NCBI GenBank assembly: GCA_024224995.1
Contig: JAAENB010000388.1
Location: 1-24,536 of the forward strand
Length of the DNA: 24,536 nucleotides
Direction of reading: 5' to 3'
Source: a bacterium
GTDB lineage: Bacteria > Spirochaetota > UBA4802 > UBA5550
Numbering within the stretch: position 1 is the stretch's first letter; every line of letters starts with the position of its first letter. The translations under genes were made by a program, and so were the position numbers. Shown here one piece after another: positions 1 to 7,811 of the stretch. Under the pieces are notes generated by a model that searched no databases, was not told the DNA's origin, and saw only the letters and a list, made by a program, of their open reading frames with translations.

Positions 1-337
1 AAAATCAACCCGTAAAGGCGTTGCACGCAACGTCTCTCCTTCCCCGGAAACCACTCCTCCGAAGCATCTCCACAAACCCAACCCGGTATATGAACAGTTT
101 CTTCCGTATTTTTTCCCTGCTTCGCCGGGTCCGCACTCCTTCCCGGAATCTCCATAACCCTGGCCTGAAACCAGCCAGTAAAGGCGCTGCGCTGCAACTT
201 CTCTCAGAACCAGATAAAATAAAAAATTTTGTTCAAATTTATGTCCGGTTTTCCCTGCTTTGTTGTACTATTCTACATATAAACTCATACAACGACAAAA
301 CCTTTTAAGCAAACCCATTTAAGGAGAATAAATTTAT
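1..337. other. Non-coding start of window with degenerate repeats
   Basis: I find no convincing gene here. The one longer open frame has no family resemblance, no good Shine-Dalgarno and a composition typical of chance. Two loosely similar segments are visible: around 11-52 (GTAAAGGCG, then CGTTGC-AC-GCAACG at 19-32, then TCCCCGGAAACC at 41-52) and around 150-215 (TCCCGGAATC, then GTAAAGGCGCTGCGCTGCAAC). Read on the minus strand, the first segment resembles the element near 4669-4771: GGTTTCCGGGGA followed by a small ACGTT/AACG hairpin. These may be degenerate copies of an interspersed repeat. The last 30 bases hold the Shine-Dalgarno of the following lipoprotein gene (AAGGAGAAT). Confidence 0.4.
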
Positions 338-526
338 ATGGATATTCAACATTTTCTCTTCTTACTCATGATGCCGGTTCTTATTTTTTTCTTAACGGCC
401 TGTCACGTTCTAAAGAAGTATAATAATATCGGAGACGACGATTCCTTTTCCGACACTACTTCACACCCCCCAGGAGGGCAAAACGCGGGTGCCCCGGTTC
501 CACCTCCTCTGAGGTCCGGAAAATGA
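338..526 (+). CDS. Short lipoprotein, probable truncated paralogue of the DUF1566 lipoprotein
   Basis: A 62-residue product with a type II signal peptide: a hydrophobic stretch ending in the lipobox LTAC, lipidated Cys at residue 22, then an acidic GDDD stretch and a Pro/Gly-rich tail. There is no recognisable domain. The start is set by AAGGAGAATAAA upstream. It closely parallels the start of the gene at 1298: both have GGAGAATAAATT before the ATG, both begin M-(D/K)-I-Q, both have FFLTAC and then a run of Asp followed by S-x-T-T. I infer that one is a partial duplicate of the other and that this copy has lost the DUF1566 domains. It may be a decaying remnant or a genuine small lipoprotein. 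Its stop lies 13 bp from the convergent Crp-like gene. Confidence 0.6.
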   Translation: MDIQHFLFLLMMPVLIFFLTACHVLKKYNNIGDDDSFSDTTSHPPGGQNAGAPVPPPLRSGK

Positions 527-539
527 ATAATAGTATTTC

Positions 540-1142
540 TTATATCAAATTCATTCTCTTCCGCATCCGCGACAGGGCAACATCGGTTATGCCCAGGTAT
601 GAGGCTATGTGGTACTGGGGCAGACGGTGGAGAATATCCCGGTAGGTTTCCAGGAAGCGCAAGTACCGCACCTCGAGAGAGTCCAATATCTCCCCTTCCC
701 TGGTCTCGTTATAAATCAGCGCGTATTCCGCGTAGAGCCGTCCAAAACGGTCCCAGCAGCGGTGTCTATCATACAATTCCTCTACCGCGCTCCTGGTGAG
801 CAGGACTGTTTCCGTCTCTTCAAGAGCCTGTATATAGAACCTGCTGGGCAGGTGTTTTATCATGGAACTGACGGACCCCACAATCCCGTTTTCCATGGCA
901 AAATACCAGTTAGACTCTTTTCCCGACTCCGTAATATAAAAAACCCGCACCAGCCCTTTTAGAAGAATAAAAGAATGTTCCGCAACGTCACCGGCCCGCA
1001 TAAGATAGGAATTTTTTTTATAATTTTCCGTTCGGAAGAATTGCGCCGCGTACTCCCACTCTTCATCGGGAATGGGCACGATAGCTTCAAAAAGAGGCCG
1101 TACTCTTGCGGCTATATCTATGTCCGTACCTTTCCTGGTCAT
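540..1142 (-). CDS. Crp/Fnr-family transcriptional regulator
   Basis: A 200-residue protein with the Crp/Fnr layout. An N-terminal cyclic-nucleotide-binding-type beta barrel covers about residues 30-125 (YLMRAGDVAEHSFILLKGLVRVFY, a classic barrel opening). A dimerisation helix follows, then a C-terminal helix-turn-helix (QYHIASYLGITDVALSRMRKR). The length of about 190-200 residues matches the short Crp-like regulators common in Bacteroidetes and spirochaetes. The usual phosphate-binding Gly-Glu and Arg-Ala residues for cAMP are not evident (PSRFYIQALEE stands in that region), and there are no N-terminal Fe-S cysteines, so the ligand cannot be predicted and it may bind none. It diverges from the DUF1566 lipoprotein, an obvious candidate target. 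No Shine-Dalgarno precedes the ATG; the promoter abuts the start codon. Confidence 0.85.
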   Translation of the reverse strand: MTRKGTDIDIAARVRPLFEAIVPIPDEEWEYAAQFFRTENYKKNSYLMRAGDVAEHSFILLKGLVRVFYITESGKESNWYFAMENGIVGSVSSMIKHLPSRFYIQALEETETVLLTRSAVEELYDRHRCWDRFGRLYAEYALIYNETREGEILDSLEVRYLRFLETYRDILHRLPQYHIASYLGITDVALSRMRKRMNLI

Positions 1143-1147
1143 ACGCC

Positions 1148-1176
1148 ATAATACTACAATAAGTATCCTCTGTAAA
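1148..1176 (-). promoter_or_regulatory. Sigma70-type promoter of the Crp-like gene, abutting the ATG
   Basis: On the minus strand TTTACA (1171-1176), a 17-bp spacer and TATTAT (1148-1153) each match the sigma70 consensus at five of six bases. Only 5 nt separate the -10 box from the ATG at 1142, so the expected transcription start falls on or next to the start codon. There is no Shine-Dalgarno in between. This suggests a leaderless mRNA. Confidence 0.6.
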
Positions 1177-1297
1177 TAAAAAAGCAGGTTTCTATAAAAA
1201 AGGGCTTTTCCCCCGATAAATTCCGCAAAAATATGTCCGTTTTTTTCATGCCGGTTGTATTATTTATTATATAATCTTTAACGGAGAATAAATTCCC

Positions 1298-2596
1298 ATG
1301 AAAATTCAGCAATTATTAACGAAAAAAAGACTTATGGCTATGCTTATCATACCGGCTCTTGCCTTTTTCTTAACAGCATGCCCCCTTTTAGAGAATGATG
1401 ATGACGGAGATAAAAATTCCTGGTCCGGCACCACTTCTTCCACTGTAGTCGATACCGCTCAAACCAGGTGCTTCGACAGCAGCGGGTCTCAAATATCCTG
1501 CCCCGGCTCCGGCAGCGACTTCTTAGGCCAGGATGCCCAATACCTGGGCCTGGAACCGGACTATACCAATAATAACGACGACACCATTACCGATAATAAT
1601 ACCGGCCTTATGTGGGAAAAAGATCCCGGCAGCAAAATGACCTATGAAGAAGCCCTTGCCGCTGCGAGCTCCTGCCGAACCGGCGGATACAGTGACTGGC
1701 GCCTGCCTTCGATCAAGGAACTATACTCCCTTATAATCTTTTCCGGTCTCGATCCAAGCGGCTGGGAAGGAACGGACACCTCAAGTCTTATCCCTTTTAT
1801 CGACACCGGCTACTTTGATTTTGAATACGGCGACACCAGCGCAAACGAACGTATTATTGACGCGCAATACGCTTCAAGCACCAAATACGCTGGTCTCACT
1901 ATGGGTGATGATGAAACGCTCTTTGGAGTAAATTTTGCCGACGGCCGTATTAAAGGATATGGTCTGGAAGATCCGGCAGGGAACGGGGAGAAAGAATTTT
2001 TTGTGATATTCGTTCGCGGCAATGAGTACCTGGTGAATAATTATACCGACAATGAAGACGGAACCATCAGTGATTCCGCCACGGGTCTTATGTGGATGCA
2101 GGAAGACAGCGGCCACCAGGGCGCCGGAGATTCAGCAAACGGAAAACTCAACTGGGAGCAGGCGCTGGAATGGGCCGAAAACCTCGAATACGCGGGCTAC
2201 TCCGACTGGCGCCTTCCCAATGCCAAAGAACTCCAGAGCATTGTGGATTACTCCCGGTCCCCTTCTACGACCGGCAGCGCGGCAATTGATCCCCTGTTCA
2301 GTACCAGCTCCATTGCGGATGAAGGCGGCAGCGACAATTTTCCTTTTTACTGGACCAGTACCACGCACGAAAATATGGTTAACGGGGCAAACGCGGTTTA
2401 CATCGCGTTCGGCGAAGCCCTGGGATGGATGCGAGACCCGGACACGGGAGAATATGAACTCATGGATGTTCACGGCGCGGGCGCCCAGCGAAGCGACCCC
2501 AAAGTGGGCGACCCCGATGATTATCCCTATGGTCACGGACCGCAGGGGGATGTTATTCGAATCTATAACTTTGTCCGCTGTGTCCGGGACATATAA
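1298..2596 (+). CDS. Lipoprotein with two DUF1566 (Lcl C-terminal) domains
   Basis: A 432-residue outer-envelope lipoprotein. The signal peptide ends in the lipobox LTAC with Cys at residue 28. An acidic and Ser/Thr-rich linker with RCFDSSG...CPGSG leads into two DUF1566 repeats, about residues 85-240 and 250-430. Each carries the family signature: DxTITDNxTGLMW, then a YSDWRLP motif followed by KEL (YSDWRLPSIKELYSLI and YSDWRLPNAKELQSIV). The C-terminus NFVRCVRD is also typical. The molecular function of this family is unknown; members are usually secreted or surface-attached. The start is supported by ACGGAGAATAAA. A TATAAT at 1270-1275 may be the -10 box, but no clear -35 is present. The gene diverges from the Crp-like regulator. 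Confidence 0.85.
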   Translation: MKIQQLLTKKRLMAMLIIPALAFFLTACPLLENDDDGDKNSWSGTTSSTVVDTAQTRCFDSSGSQISCPGSGSDFLGQDAQYLGLEPDYTNNNDDTITDNNTGLMWEKDPGSKMTYEEALAAASSCRTGGYSDWRLPSIKELYSLIIFSGLDPSGWEGTDTSSLIPFIDTGYFDFEYGDTSANERIIDAQYASSTKYAGLTMGDDETLFGVNFADGRIKGYGLEDPAGNGEKEFFVIFVRGNEYLVNNYTDNEDGTISDSATGLMWMQEDSGHQGAGDSANGKLNWEQALEWAENLEYAGYSDWRLPNAKELQSIVDYSRSPSTTGSAAIDPLFSTSSIADEGGSDNFPFYWTSTTHENMVNGANAVYIAFGEALGWMRDPDTGEYELMDVHGAGAQRSDPKVGDPDDYPYGHGPQGDVIRIYNFVRCVRDI

Positions 2597-2601
2597 ACCT
2601 C

Positions 2602-2629
2602 GCAAGGGCACGGCGCGCCGTGCCCCTGC
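2602..2629. repeat. GC-rich palindromic intergenic repeat
   Basis: A perfect 20-bp palindrome at 2606-2625 (arms GGGCACGGCG / CGCCGTGCCC) is flanked by GCA and TGC, so that 28 bp are almost fully self-complementary. It lies just after the DUF1566 stop codon. It has no following T-run, so it is not a canonical intrinsic terminator, although the hairpin could protect the 3' end of the mRNA. Dispersed palindromes of this general kind occur in many genomes. Confidence 0.6.
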
Positions 2630-2710
2630 ACGTCACTCGATCCGTATAAAAAAAATAAAAACCTTGCAAATTTGAACCCCGTGCCCTATAAATAAAAAAA
2701 GGACGCGGGC

Positions 2711-4645
2711 ATGATCAAACGAATAATCAGCAGTTTTAAATTTCACCTGGAACGGTTTCTTCTCGGCGGAGTCCGCAACCAGCTTATACTGGCAGCCGGA
2801 CTCACCGTGCTTATATCCTTCATTGCCGGGTATACACTGCACCTCTTCTATGGAAAATCCATTTCTATTGCCGATGCTTTCTGGTGGGCTTTTCTCCGCA
2901 TGAGCGATCCCGGGTACCTGGGAAATGATCAGGGTATAGCCCGGCGGGTTATATCCACGATTGTTACCCTTGGCGGGTATGTTATATTTCTGGGCTTACT
3001 GGTAGCTATTATGACCCAATGGCTCAACGCTACCATGCGCCGTCTTGAATCGGGTCTTACCCCCATTACCCGGAAAGGACATATCTGCATACTGGGCTGG
3101 ACAAACCGTACTCCCATACTGGTGCGGGAATTTTTACTCTCCGAAGACCGGGCAAACAGGTTTTTGCGGACAATAAAAAAATCGGAACTGTATATTGTTA
3201 TCCTTACCGAAGAGTTCTCCGTTTCAGTCGTGAACCAGTTAAAAGACGAGCTGGGGCCTCTCTGGGACCGGAGAACCATTGTCTTCCGCCAGGGCACTCC
3301 CCTGCGAATTGAAGACTTACACCGGGTTGATTTTTTAAATGCCGGTATTATTGTAATGCCGGGAAGCAACTTCGCCTATGGCGGCGGAGAGCAAATGGAT
3401 ACCCGGATCGTTAAGTCTCTTCTTACTATTTCAAACTACGCGCAGCAGGCAGAGAAAGACTGTCCGTACCTGGTATCTGAAATATTTGATTTACAAAAAT
3501 ATTCTGTTATACGGTCGGCCTATGATGGGGATCTTGAAATAGTTCCCGGAAATATTCTCATTAGCAGGCTCATTGCCCAGGATATTCGCCATAAAGGTCT
3601 TTCCTATGTTTTTTCCGACCTGCTCAGTAATGAAGGAAACGAGATCTATCTCAGGAAATTTCAGCAATTTATTGGCAGCAGCTTTGGTGAAATAAAATAC
3701 TTTTTTCACAATTCCATACTTCTTGGTATTCTTCGAAAAGAAGAGAGTGAATACGTTTCCATGCTTAACCCGCCCCGGGATACTATTATCCGGGAAGATG
3801 ATCTTCTTGTTCTGCTGGGAGAGAACCAGCCCGCAACCGAACCTTCGAACCGCGCGTATAACTCTTCGCAGGTATCTCCGGAGCAGAAAAAGCTTTCTGT
3901 TCCGCGGGTAAAGAACCGGCTGCTTTTTATCGGTTGGAACAATAAAGTTCCTCTCCTGGTAAAAGAGCTCAGTTCAAACAGCAATGACTCATATAGTATT
4001 GATGTATTTTCCATTGTTCCTATTGAAGAACGGGAAGCTGTATTTTATAAATATACTATTGATGTATCCAACATTACGGTGAACCATATTACCGGGAGTT
4101 CAATAGTTCTGCCGGACTATAATAAACTTGATCTTAATTCCTATGACGCCATAACCATGCTTTCCAATGACTGGCTTCCTTCGGGCGAAGAGGCCGATGC
4201 CAGAACCATTATGGGATATATGTTCCTTAAAAATTTACTAAGAACAGTAGAAAAAAAACCTCATCTTCTCATAGAATTGATGGACCGCGACAATGCCCCG
4301 TTATTTAAAAAAAGTGAATGTGAGATAATTATAACTCCCCTGCTTATTAGCTACACTATTTCCCAGATCGCGCTCAGCAAGGGACTCCGGATTGTGTTTG
4401 ATGATATTTTCACGTATGGAGGAGCGGATATATATTTTCACAGTCCCGGAGAATATTCCATTACCAATAAAGAAGTATCATTCGCGGAAATTGAAAACGC
4501 TGTTTCCGCTCACGGTGAAACAGCTCTTGGTTTACAAACCGGTTACGATACTGCCGAAAGAAATTTTTTCCTCAACCCGGAGAAAACAAGCACCTGGCTC
4601 CCTGGAGAACACGATAAAATTATCGTTCTGGGAACCAGCCGGTGA
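2711..4645 (+). CDS. CASTOR/POLLUX-type ion channel with tandem RCK-like domains
   Basis: A 644-residue protein built like bacterial relatives of the plant CASTOR/POLLUX/SYM8 channels. A first membrane helix lies at about residues 24-47, a pore helix and filter region at about 54-75 (ADAFWWAFLRMSDPGYLGND), and a second helix at about 80-105 (STIVTLGGYVIFLGLLVAIM). Two large cytoplasmic Rossmann-type RCK units follow, starting near residues 126 (GHICILGWTNRTPILVREF) and 402 (NRLLFIGWNNKVPLLVKEL). The potassium filter TVGYG is absent; SDPGYLGND occupies its place, as I recall for this family. The likely role is regulated cation flux across the inner membrane, with ion and ligand unknown. The start is preceded by AAAGGAC. 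It sits alone between two palindromic intergenic elements. Confidence 0.85.
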   Translation: MIKRIISSFKFHLERFLLGGVRNQLILAAGLTVLISFIAGYTLHLFYGKSISIADAFWWAFLRMSDPGYLGNDQGIARRVISTIVTLGGYVIFLGLLVAIMTQWLNATMRRLESGLTPITRKGHICILGWTNRTPILVREFLLSEDRANRFLRTIKKSELYIVILTEEFSVSVVNQLKDELGPLWDRRTIVFRQGTPLRIEDLHRVDFLNAGIIVMPGSNFAYGGGEQMDTRIVKSLLTISNYAQQAEKDCPYLVSEIFDLQKYSVIRSAYDGDLEIVPGNILISRLIAQDIRHKGLSYVFSDLLSNEGNEIYLRKFQQFIGSSFGEIKYFFHNSILLGILRKEESEYVSMLNPPRDTIIREDDLLVLLGENQPATEPSNRAYNSSQVSPEQKKLSVPRVKNRLLFIGWNNKVPLLVKELSSNSNDSYSIDVFSIVPIEEREAVFYKYTIDVSNITVNHITGSSIVLPDYNKLDLNSYDAITMLSNDWLPSGEEADARTIMGYMFLKNLLRTVEKKPHLLIELMDRDNAPLFKKSECEIIITPLLISYTISQIALSKGLRIVFDDIFTYGGADIYFHSPGEYSITNKEVSFAEIENAVSAHGETALGLQTGYDTAERNFFLNPEKTSTWLPGEHDKIIVLGTSR

Positions 4646-4699
4646 GGCGGGGGTCTGTTTCTGTACAGGTTCCGGGGAGAATCAGCCGAAGATTCTTTC

Positions 4700-4729
4700 T
4701 GAAAGCGACGTTACGTAACGTCGCTTTCA
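4700..4729. repeat. 30-bp perfect palindrome within a larger imperfect inverted element
   Basis: Bases 4700-4729 form a perfect palindrome (arm TGAAAGCGACGTTAC and its exact reverse complement). Outside it, GGTTCCGGGGAGAATC near 4669-4684 and the reverse complement of the segment near 4750-4768 (GGTTTTCGGGGGATC) form an imperfect outer inverted pair, so about 100 bp could fold as one long hairpin. No T-run follows it. It resembles a small palindromic interspersed repeat more than a terminator. Confidence 0.55.
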
Positions 4730-4786
4730 AGGTACATGCTCCGGGTAAGATCCCCCGAAAACCGGCCCGGTTTAGAATTTAATTTC

Positions 4787-4815
4787 TTGACGGAATAAGG
4801 ATAGAGTTTTACTAA
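4787..4815 (+). promoter_or_regulatory. Possible promoter of the nitroreductase gene
   Basis: TTGACG (4787-4792), a 17-bp spacer and TACTAA (4810-4815) lie about 40 bp upstream of the nitroreductase ATG, which has its own Shine-Dalgarno (AGAGAGG). The -35 is strong and the -10 is weak. Confidence 0.4.
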
Positions 4816-4855
4816 AGTAACCCTGAACCCTGATCTATTAAGAGAGGTATTACAT

Positions 4856-5431
4856 ATGAATTATTCCGAATTACTAAAACTGCGGCGGTCCGTAAGAATA
4901 TATGAAGAGCGCGATGTTCCACTTGAAATTATCAGGGAGATGATAAAAGAATCGACCTATGCCCCCACCGCAAGCAACACACAGCCCTGGAGATATGTTA
5001 TTATAAATGACCGGTCCGTAATGAAAAGAATTTCCGATGAATGCAAAAGCAATCTTCTAAAACGGATGCAAAACAATCCCGGCGACTATGCCAAACGCTA
5101 TGAGCAATTAATGCTCAACAAAGAATATAATGTATTTTATAACGCTCCCTGCGCGGTTTACATCCTGGGAGACCGCAATTACAAGAACCTTATGGTCGAT
5201 AGCGCTCTTGCGGCGAGCTATTTTATGTTCGCCGCAGCATCCCGGGGACTTGGAACCTGCTGGCTCAACTTTGCTGCGGTTATTCAAACCCCGGAGATGC
5301 TCAGTGAGCTGGGAATCCCCGAAGACTGTAAAATCGTGGCTCCCATTATTGTGGGCTATCCCAAAAATATCCCGGCAATGCCGAAACGAAAAGAACCGGA
5401 AATTCTTAAGATTATTTCTCCGGAAGTTTAG
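4856..5431 (+). CDS. Nitroreductase-family FMN oxidoreductase
   Basis: A 191-residue protein of the nitroreductase fold, a homodimeric FMN enzyme that uses NAD(P)H to reduce small electron acceptors. Visible family features are the N-terminal RRSVR phosphate/FMN-binding motif (residues 9-13), the ASNTQPWRY motif (about 39-47), and the C-terminal half with LAASYFMFAAASRGLGTCW and IVGYP. The length is normal. The substrate cannot be predicted. The start is supported by AGAGAGG nine bases upstream. The stop codon directly abuts the stop codon of the convergent cyclase gene, with no base between them. Confidence 0.9.
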   Translation: MNYSELLKLRRSVRIYEERDVPLEIIREMIKESTYAPTASNTQPWRYVIINDRSVMKRISDECKSNLLKRMQNNPGDYAKRYEQLMLNKEYNVFYNAPCAVYILGDRNYKNLMVDSALAASYFMFAAASRGLGTCWLNFAAVIQTPEMLSELGIPEDCKIVAPIIVGYPKNIPAMPKRKEPEILKIISPEV

Positions 5432-7549
5432 CTATTTCATTGTTAAATTAGAAATACCATCCCAATCATCAGGAACGCCAAACTTCTTACAGGAATTACA
5501 GCGATCAATATAGACCTGTGCAGCCAGGTCATCTTCATGTATTGAAATTATTTCATTGAATTTATTTAACGCTTCATCAAAACTTTTCTGTTGATAGAGT
5601 TCAATTCCTTTTTTAAACAGGTCGCCGGTTTGTATTTTTTTCTCAGCTATATGCGGCGGCAGTCCGTCTATGACCTCAATAATTTTAATAGGAACTTTTT
5701 TTCCTTTAACTGTTACCATATCGAGATAACGATAGTGGTAGGGAAAATTTTCTATGGCAAGAAAAAGCTGCTCTGAAATAATAGTGCCCGATCCATAGAG
5801 CTTGTTAAGACCTTCAATTCGCGATGTTAAGTTGACCGAGTCAGAGATGACTGTAGTATCGATCCTGTTTTCCTGGCCCACGGTTCCCAGCATAAGTTCA
5901 CCATTATGCAGTCCAACACCAATTTCAACCGGATCATAATTCATTTTTGCCCGGTGGCCGTTATACACCTGGAGTTCCTCTTGAATTTCAACGGCAGATT
6001 TTACCGCGTCCAATGGTGTTTTATAAAAAAGAGCCATAACCGCGTCGCCAATATATTTATCAATAAAACCGAAATTATTAGTTATTATGGGATTAAAGCG
6101 TTTGAGACAGGAGTTAATAAATTTAAAATTCTCTTCAATGCTCATTTTTTCCGAAAGAGTTGTGAAAGACCGAATATCGGAAAACATAATAGTCATATTA
6201 AGCTGAGTATGATCTCCAACATGTACATCAATGATACTTTCTTTTTTCAAAAATTTCAAAAATTCTTTTGGCACAAATCTTTCAAAAGATGTTGCCATTA
6301 CTGTTTGAATTTCCAGAGATTTTTTCTGGTTTTCGATCATTTCTTTCTGCGCTTCTTCTTTTTCCTGTTTAAATATATTAATTCTGTCCGCAAGAGCCAA
6401 TGATAAAAGGGTAACTAAAAAAGAAGTCCCCAACTGTGAACTGTATTCGGTGAGCAAATTTGAGGGTATAAGCCCTAAATTTTTTAGCGCGACAACAATG
6501 TAGCCGGTAAACGCGATAGTCCATGCCAGAATATAAAATCGCGCAGGACGATATTTTTTAATAAAGCTGATAATTCCAACGATGAACAGGAAAAAAAAGT
6601 CAAGAATAACAAAGGCCACGGAAATTTTAATTATTGTAGAATATTTAACAAAAAAACTGAGAACCATAAGCGCCGATGAGATCGCGATCAGTACCAGGAG
6701 TATTTTGTGGATCACGGGCAGTAACTTCTTTGTTTGCAGAAAACTAATGGCAAATAAAACGGAAGTAAGGACACATCCCGAAACAAGAAAAGCAAGGATC
6801 TTATTGACCATCCACGGTTTTGTATCCAGCAGGTACTCATAGGTCAATCCACTGAGAGACGAGCTAAAAAACATAAAAAATAGCAGGAACATGACAAAGA
6901 CAATATAGCTGGGATCTTTCAGCGCGATAAAAATAAATAAATTATATAGTATCATGATCATGATAAGGCCGTAAAAGATCCCCAGGATTATTTGTTCATA
7001 ATGGTCTTTCTGGTAGAAATAGTTGGTTTTCCAGATGACAACAGGAAGCAGCATATTGCCTTCTGTTTTAAATGAAAGATAATAGTCTTTTACGCTGTTG
7101 GGTTCCTGAGTAAAATAAAATGCCGAGTTCCGGTGTTTTATATCTCTCACTGAAAGGGGGAGCTGGTCACCGGCTTTCTTTTCACTGTACCGGTCTTTCT
7201 CTTTCCAAAAAAAAGAAACATAGTCTATTTGAGGATAGTCTATTTCAAGAATGAAGTTGCTGTTTTTTGATTGATTATCAATAGAGATCCTGACCCAATA
7301 GATTGAGTCTGTATAGCCAAAATTCGGCTTGACAATGCTGCTTTTTTTAAAGATCGCTGTAGTTTTGGGGTCAATTATTGAATCAATGGAATATTTTCTT
7401 TCAGCGTCTTCAAGGATAGAGAAATGTGTACCGGCGATATAAGAACCATCAGAATCATTGATAGTGAGCGTTTGAGCGGCAATGTTGATCCTGCATAATA
7501 CACCAAAGAGCATTACTATAAGCACTGCGAGCATTTTTTTCTTATTCAT
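5432..7549 (-). CDS. 7TM-DISM receptor with class III adenylate/guanylate cyclase output
   Basis: A 705-residue membrane receptor cyclase. In order: a signal peptide (residues 1-26, ending NIAAQ), a periplasmic 7TMR-DISMED2-type beta domain (about 35-175), a seven-helix 7TMR-DISM membrane domain (about 185-395), a coiled-coil linker rich in Glu/Lys (about 395-430), a class III cyclase catalytic domain (about 450-620), and a TPR-like tail (about 645-695). The two metal-binding aspartates are in FSDIRSF (D458) and KYIGD (D502). Lys498 occupies the adenine-specifying position, and VNLTSR carries the transition-state Asn and Arg. Cyclic AMP is the likely product and the domain appears intact. Ligands of DISM sensors are mostly unknown, with carbohydrates proposed. 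The Shine-Dalgarno is GAGAG, seven bases upstream. The neighbouring Crp-like protein lacks obvious cAMP-binding residues, so it is not a clear effector. Confidence 0.9.
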   Translation of the reverse strand: MNKKKMLAVLIVMLFGVLCRINIAAQTLTINDSDGSYIAGTHFSILEDAERKYSIDSIIDPKTTAIFKKSSIVKPNFGYTDSIYWVRISIDNQSKNSNFILEIDYPQIDYVSFFWKEKDRYSEKKAGDQLPLSVRDIKHRNSAFYFTQEPNSVKDYYLSFKTEGNMLLPVVIWKTNYFYQKDHYEQIILGIFYGLIMIMILYNLFIFIALKDPSYIVFVMFLLFFMFFSSSLSGLTYEYLLDTKPWMVNKILAFLVSGCVLTSVLFAISFLQTKKLLPVIHKILLVLIAISSALMVLSFFVKYSTIIKISVAFVILDFFFLFIVGIISFIKKYRPARFYILAWTIAFTGYIVVALKNLGLIPSNLLTEYSSQLGTSFLVTLLSLALADRINIFKQEKEEAQKEMIENQKKSLEIQTVMATSFERFVPKEFLKFLKKESIIDVHVGDHTQLNMTIMFSDIRSFTTLSEKMSIEENFKFINSCLKRFNPIITNNFGFIDKYIGDAVMALFYKTPLDAVKSAVEIQEELQVYNGHRAKMNYDPVEIGVGLHNGELMLGTVGQENRIDTTVISDSVNLTSRIEGLNKLYGSGTIISEQLFLAIENFPYHYRYLDMVTVKGKKVPIKIIEVIDGLPPHIAEKKIQTGDLFKKGIELYQQKSFDEALNKFNEIISIHEDDLAAQVYIDRCNSCKKFGVPDDWDGISNLTMK

Positions 7550-7582
7550 ATAATTCTCTCATTTTTGATTTATATTTAAATT

Positions 7583-7611
7583 ATTATAATAAATTTAATA
7601 AACAATAACAA
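7583..7611 (-). promoter_or_regulatory. Promoter of the 7TM-DISM cyclase gene
   Basis: On the minus strand TTGTTA (7606-7611), 17 bp and a perfect TATAAT (7583-7588), placing the transcript start near 7576 with a leader of about 27 nt that contains the Shine-Dalgarno. Confidence 0.55.
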
Positions 7612-7738
7612 GCTTTTTTTCACGCCGGTATCGATATTCCAATACCCGGCGGCCTTGAGCCATTCAGGGAACTCTAAAAAGCAACAAGCTTTAGAAGGTG
7701 TTCAAAGAAATTGCCTCTGAGCAGGTTTATTAATATTA

Positions 7739-7766
7739 TTGACAGGATCCTCAGTAGTTATAACAC
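7739..7766 (+). promoter_or_regulatory. Possible promoter of the Rossmann oxidoreductase gene
   Basis: A perfect TTGACA (7739-7744) is followed at 16 bp by TAACAC (7761-7766); a TATAAC at 7759-7764 has only a 14-bp spacer. An imperfect inverted repeat lies further upstream (CGCCGGTAT at 7623-7631 and ATACCCGGCG at 7642-7651). Its role is unclear, and there is no T-run after it on either strand. Confidence 0.4.
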
Positions 7767-7811
7767 GGAATTAATGTAAATTTAAAACTAAAATAAACAG
7801 GAAATATACGT

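Noticed and set aside
21..308. A 95-codon plus-strand open frame
   Set aside because: No Shine-Dalgarno, no family resemblance, and Ser/Arg/Leu-rich composition typical of a chance frame through repeats. Treated as non-coding.
2052..2675. A 207-codon plus-strand frame within and beyond the DUF1566 gene
   Set aside because: It is a shadow of the DUF1566 gene in another frame, with Pro/Arg/Ala-rich nonsense composition.
4700..4729. Intrinsic terminator of the ion channel gene
   Set aside because: The palindrome has no following T-run on either strand, so it was listed as a repeat.
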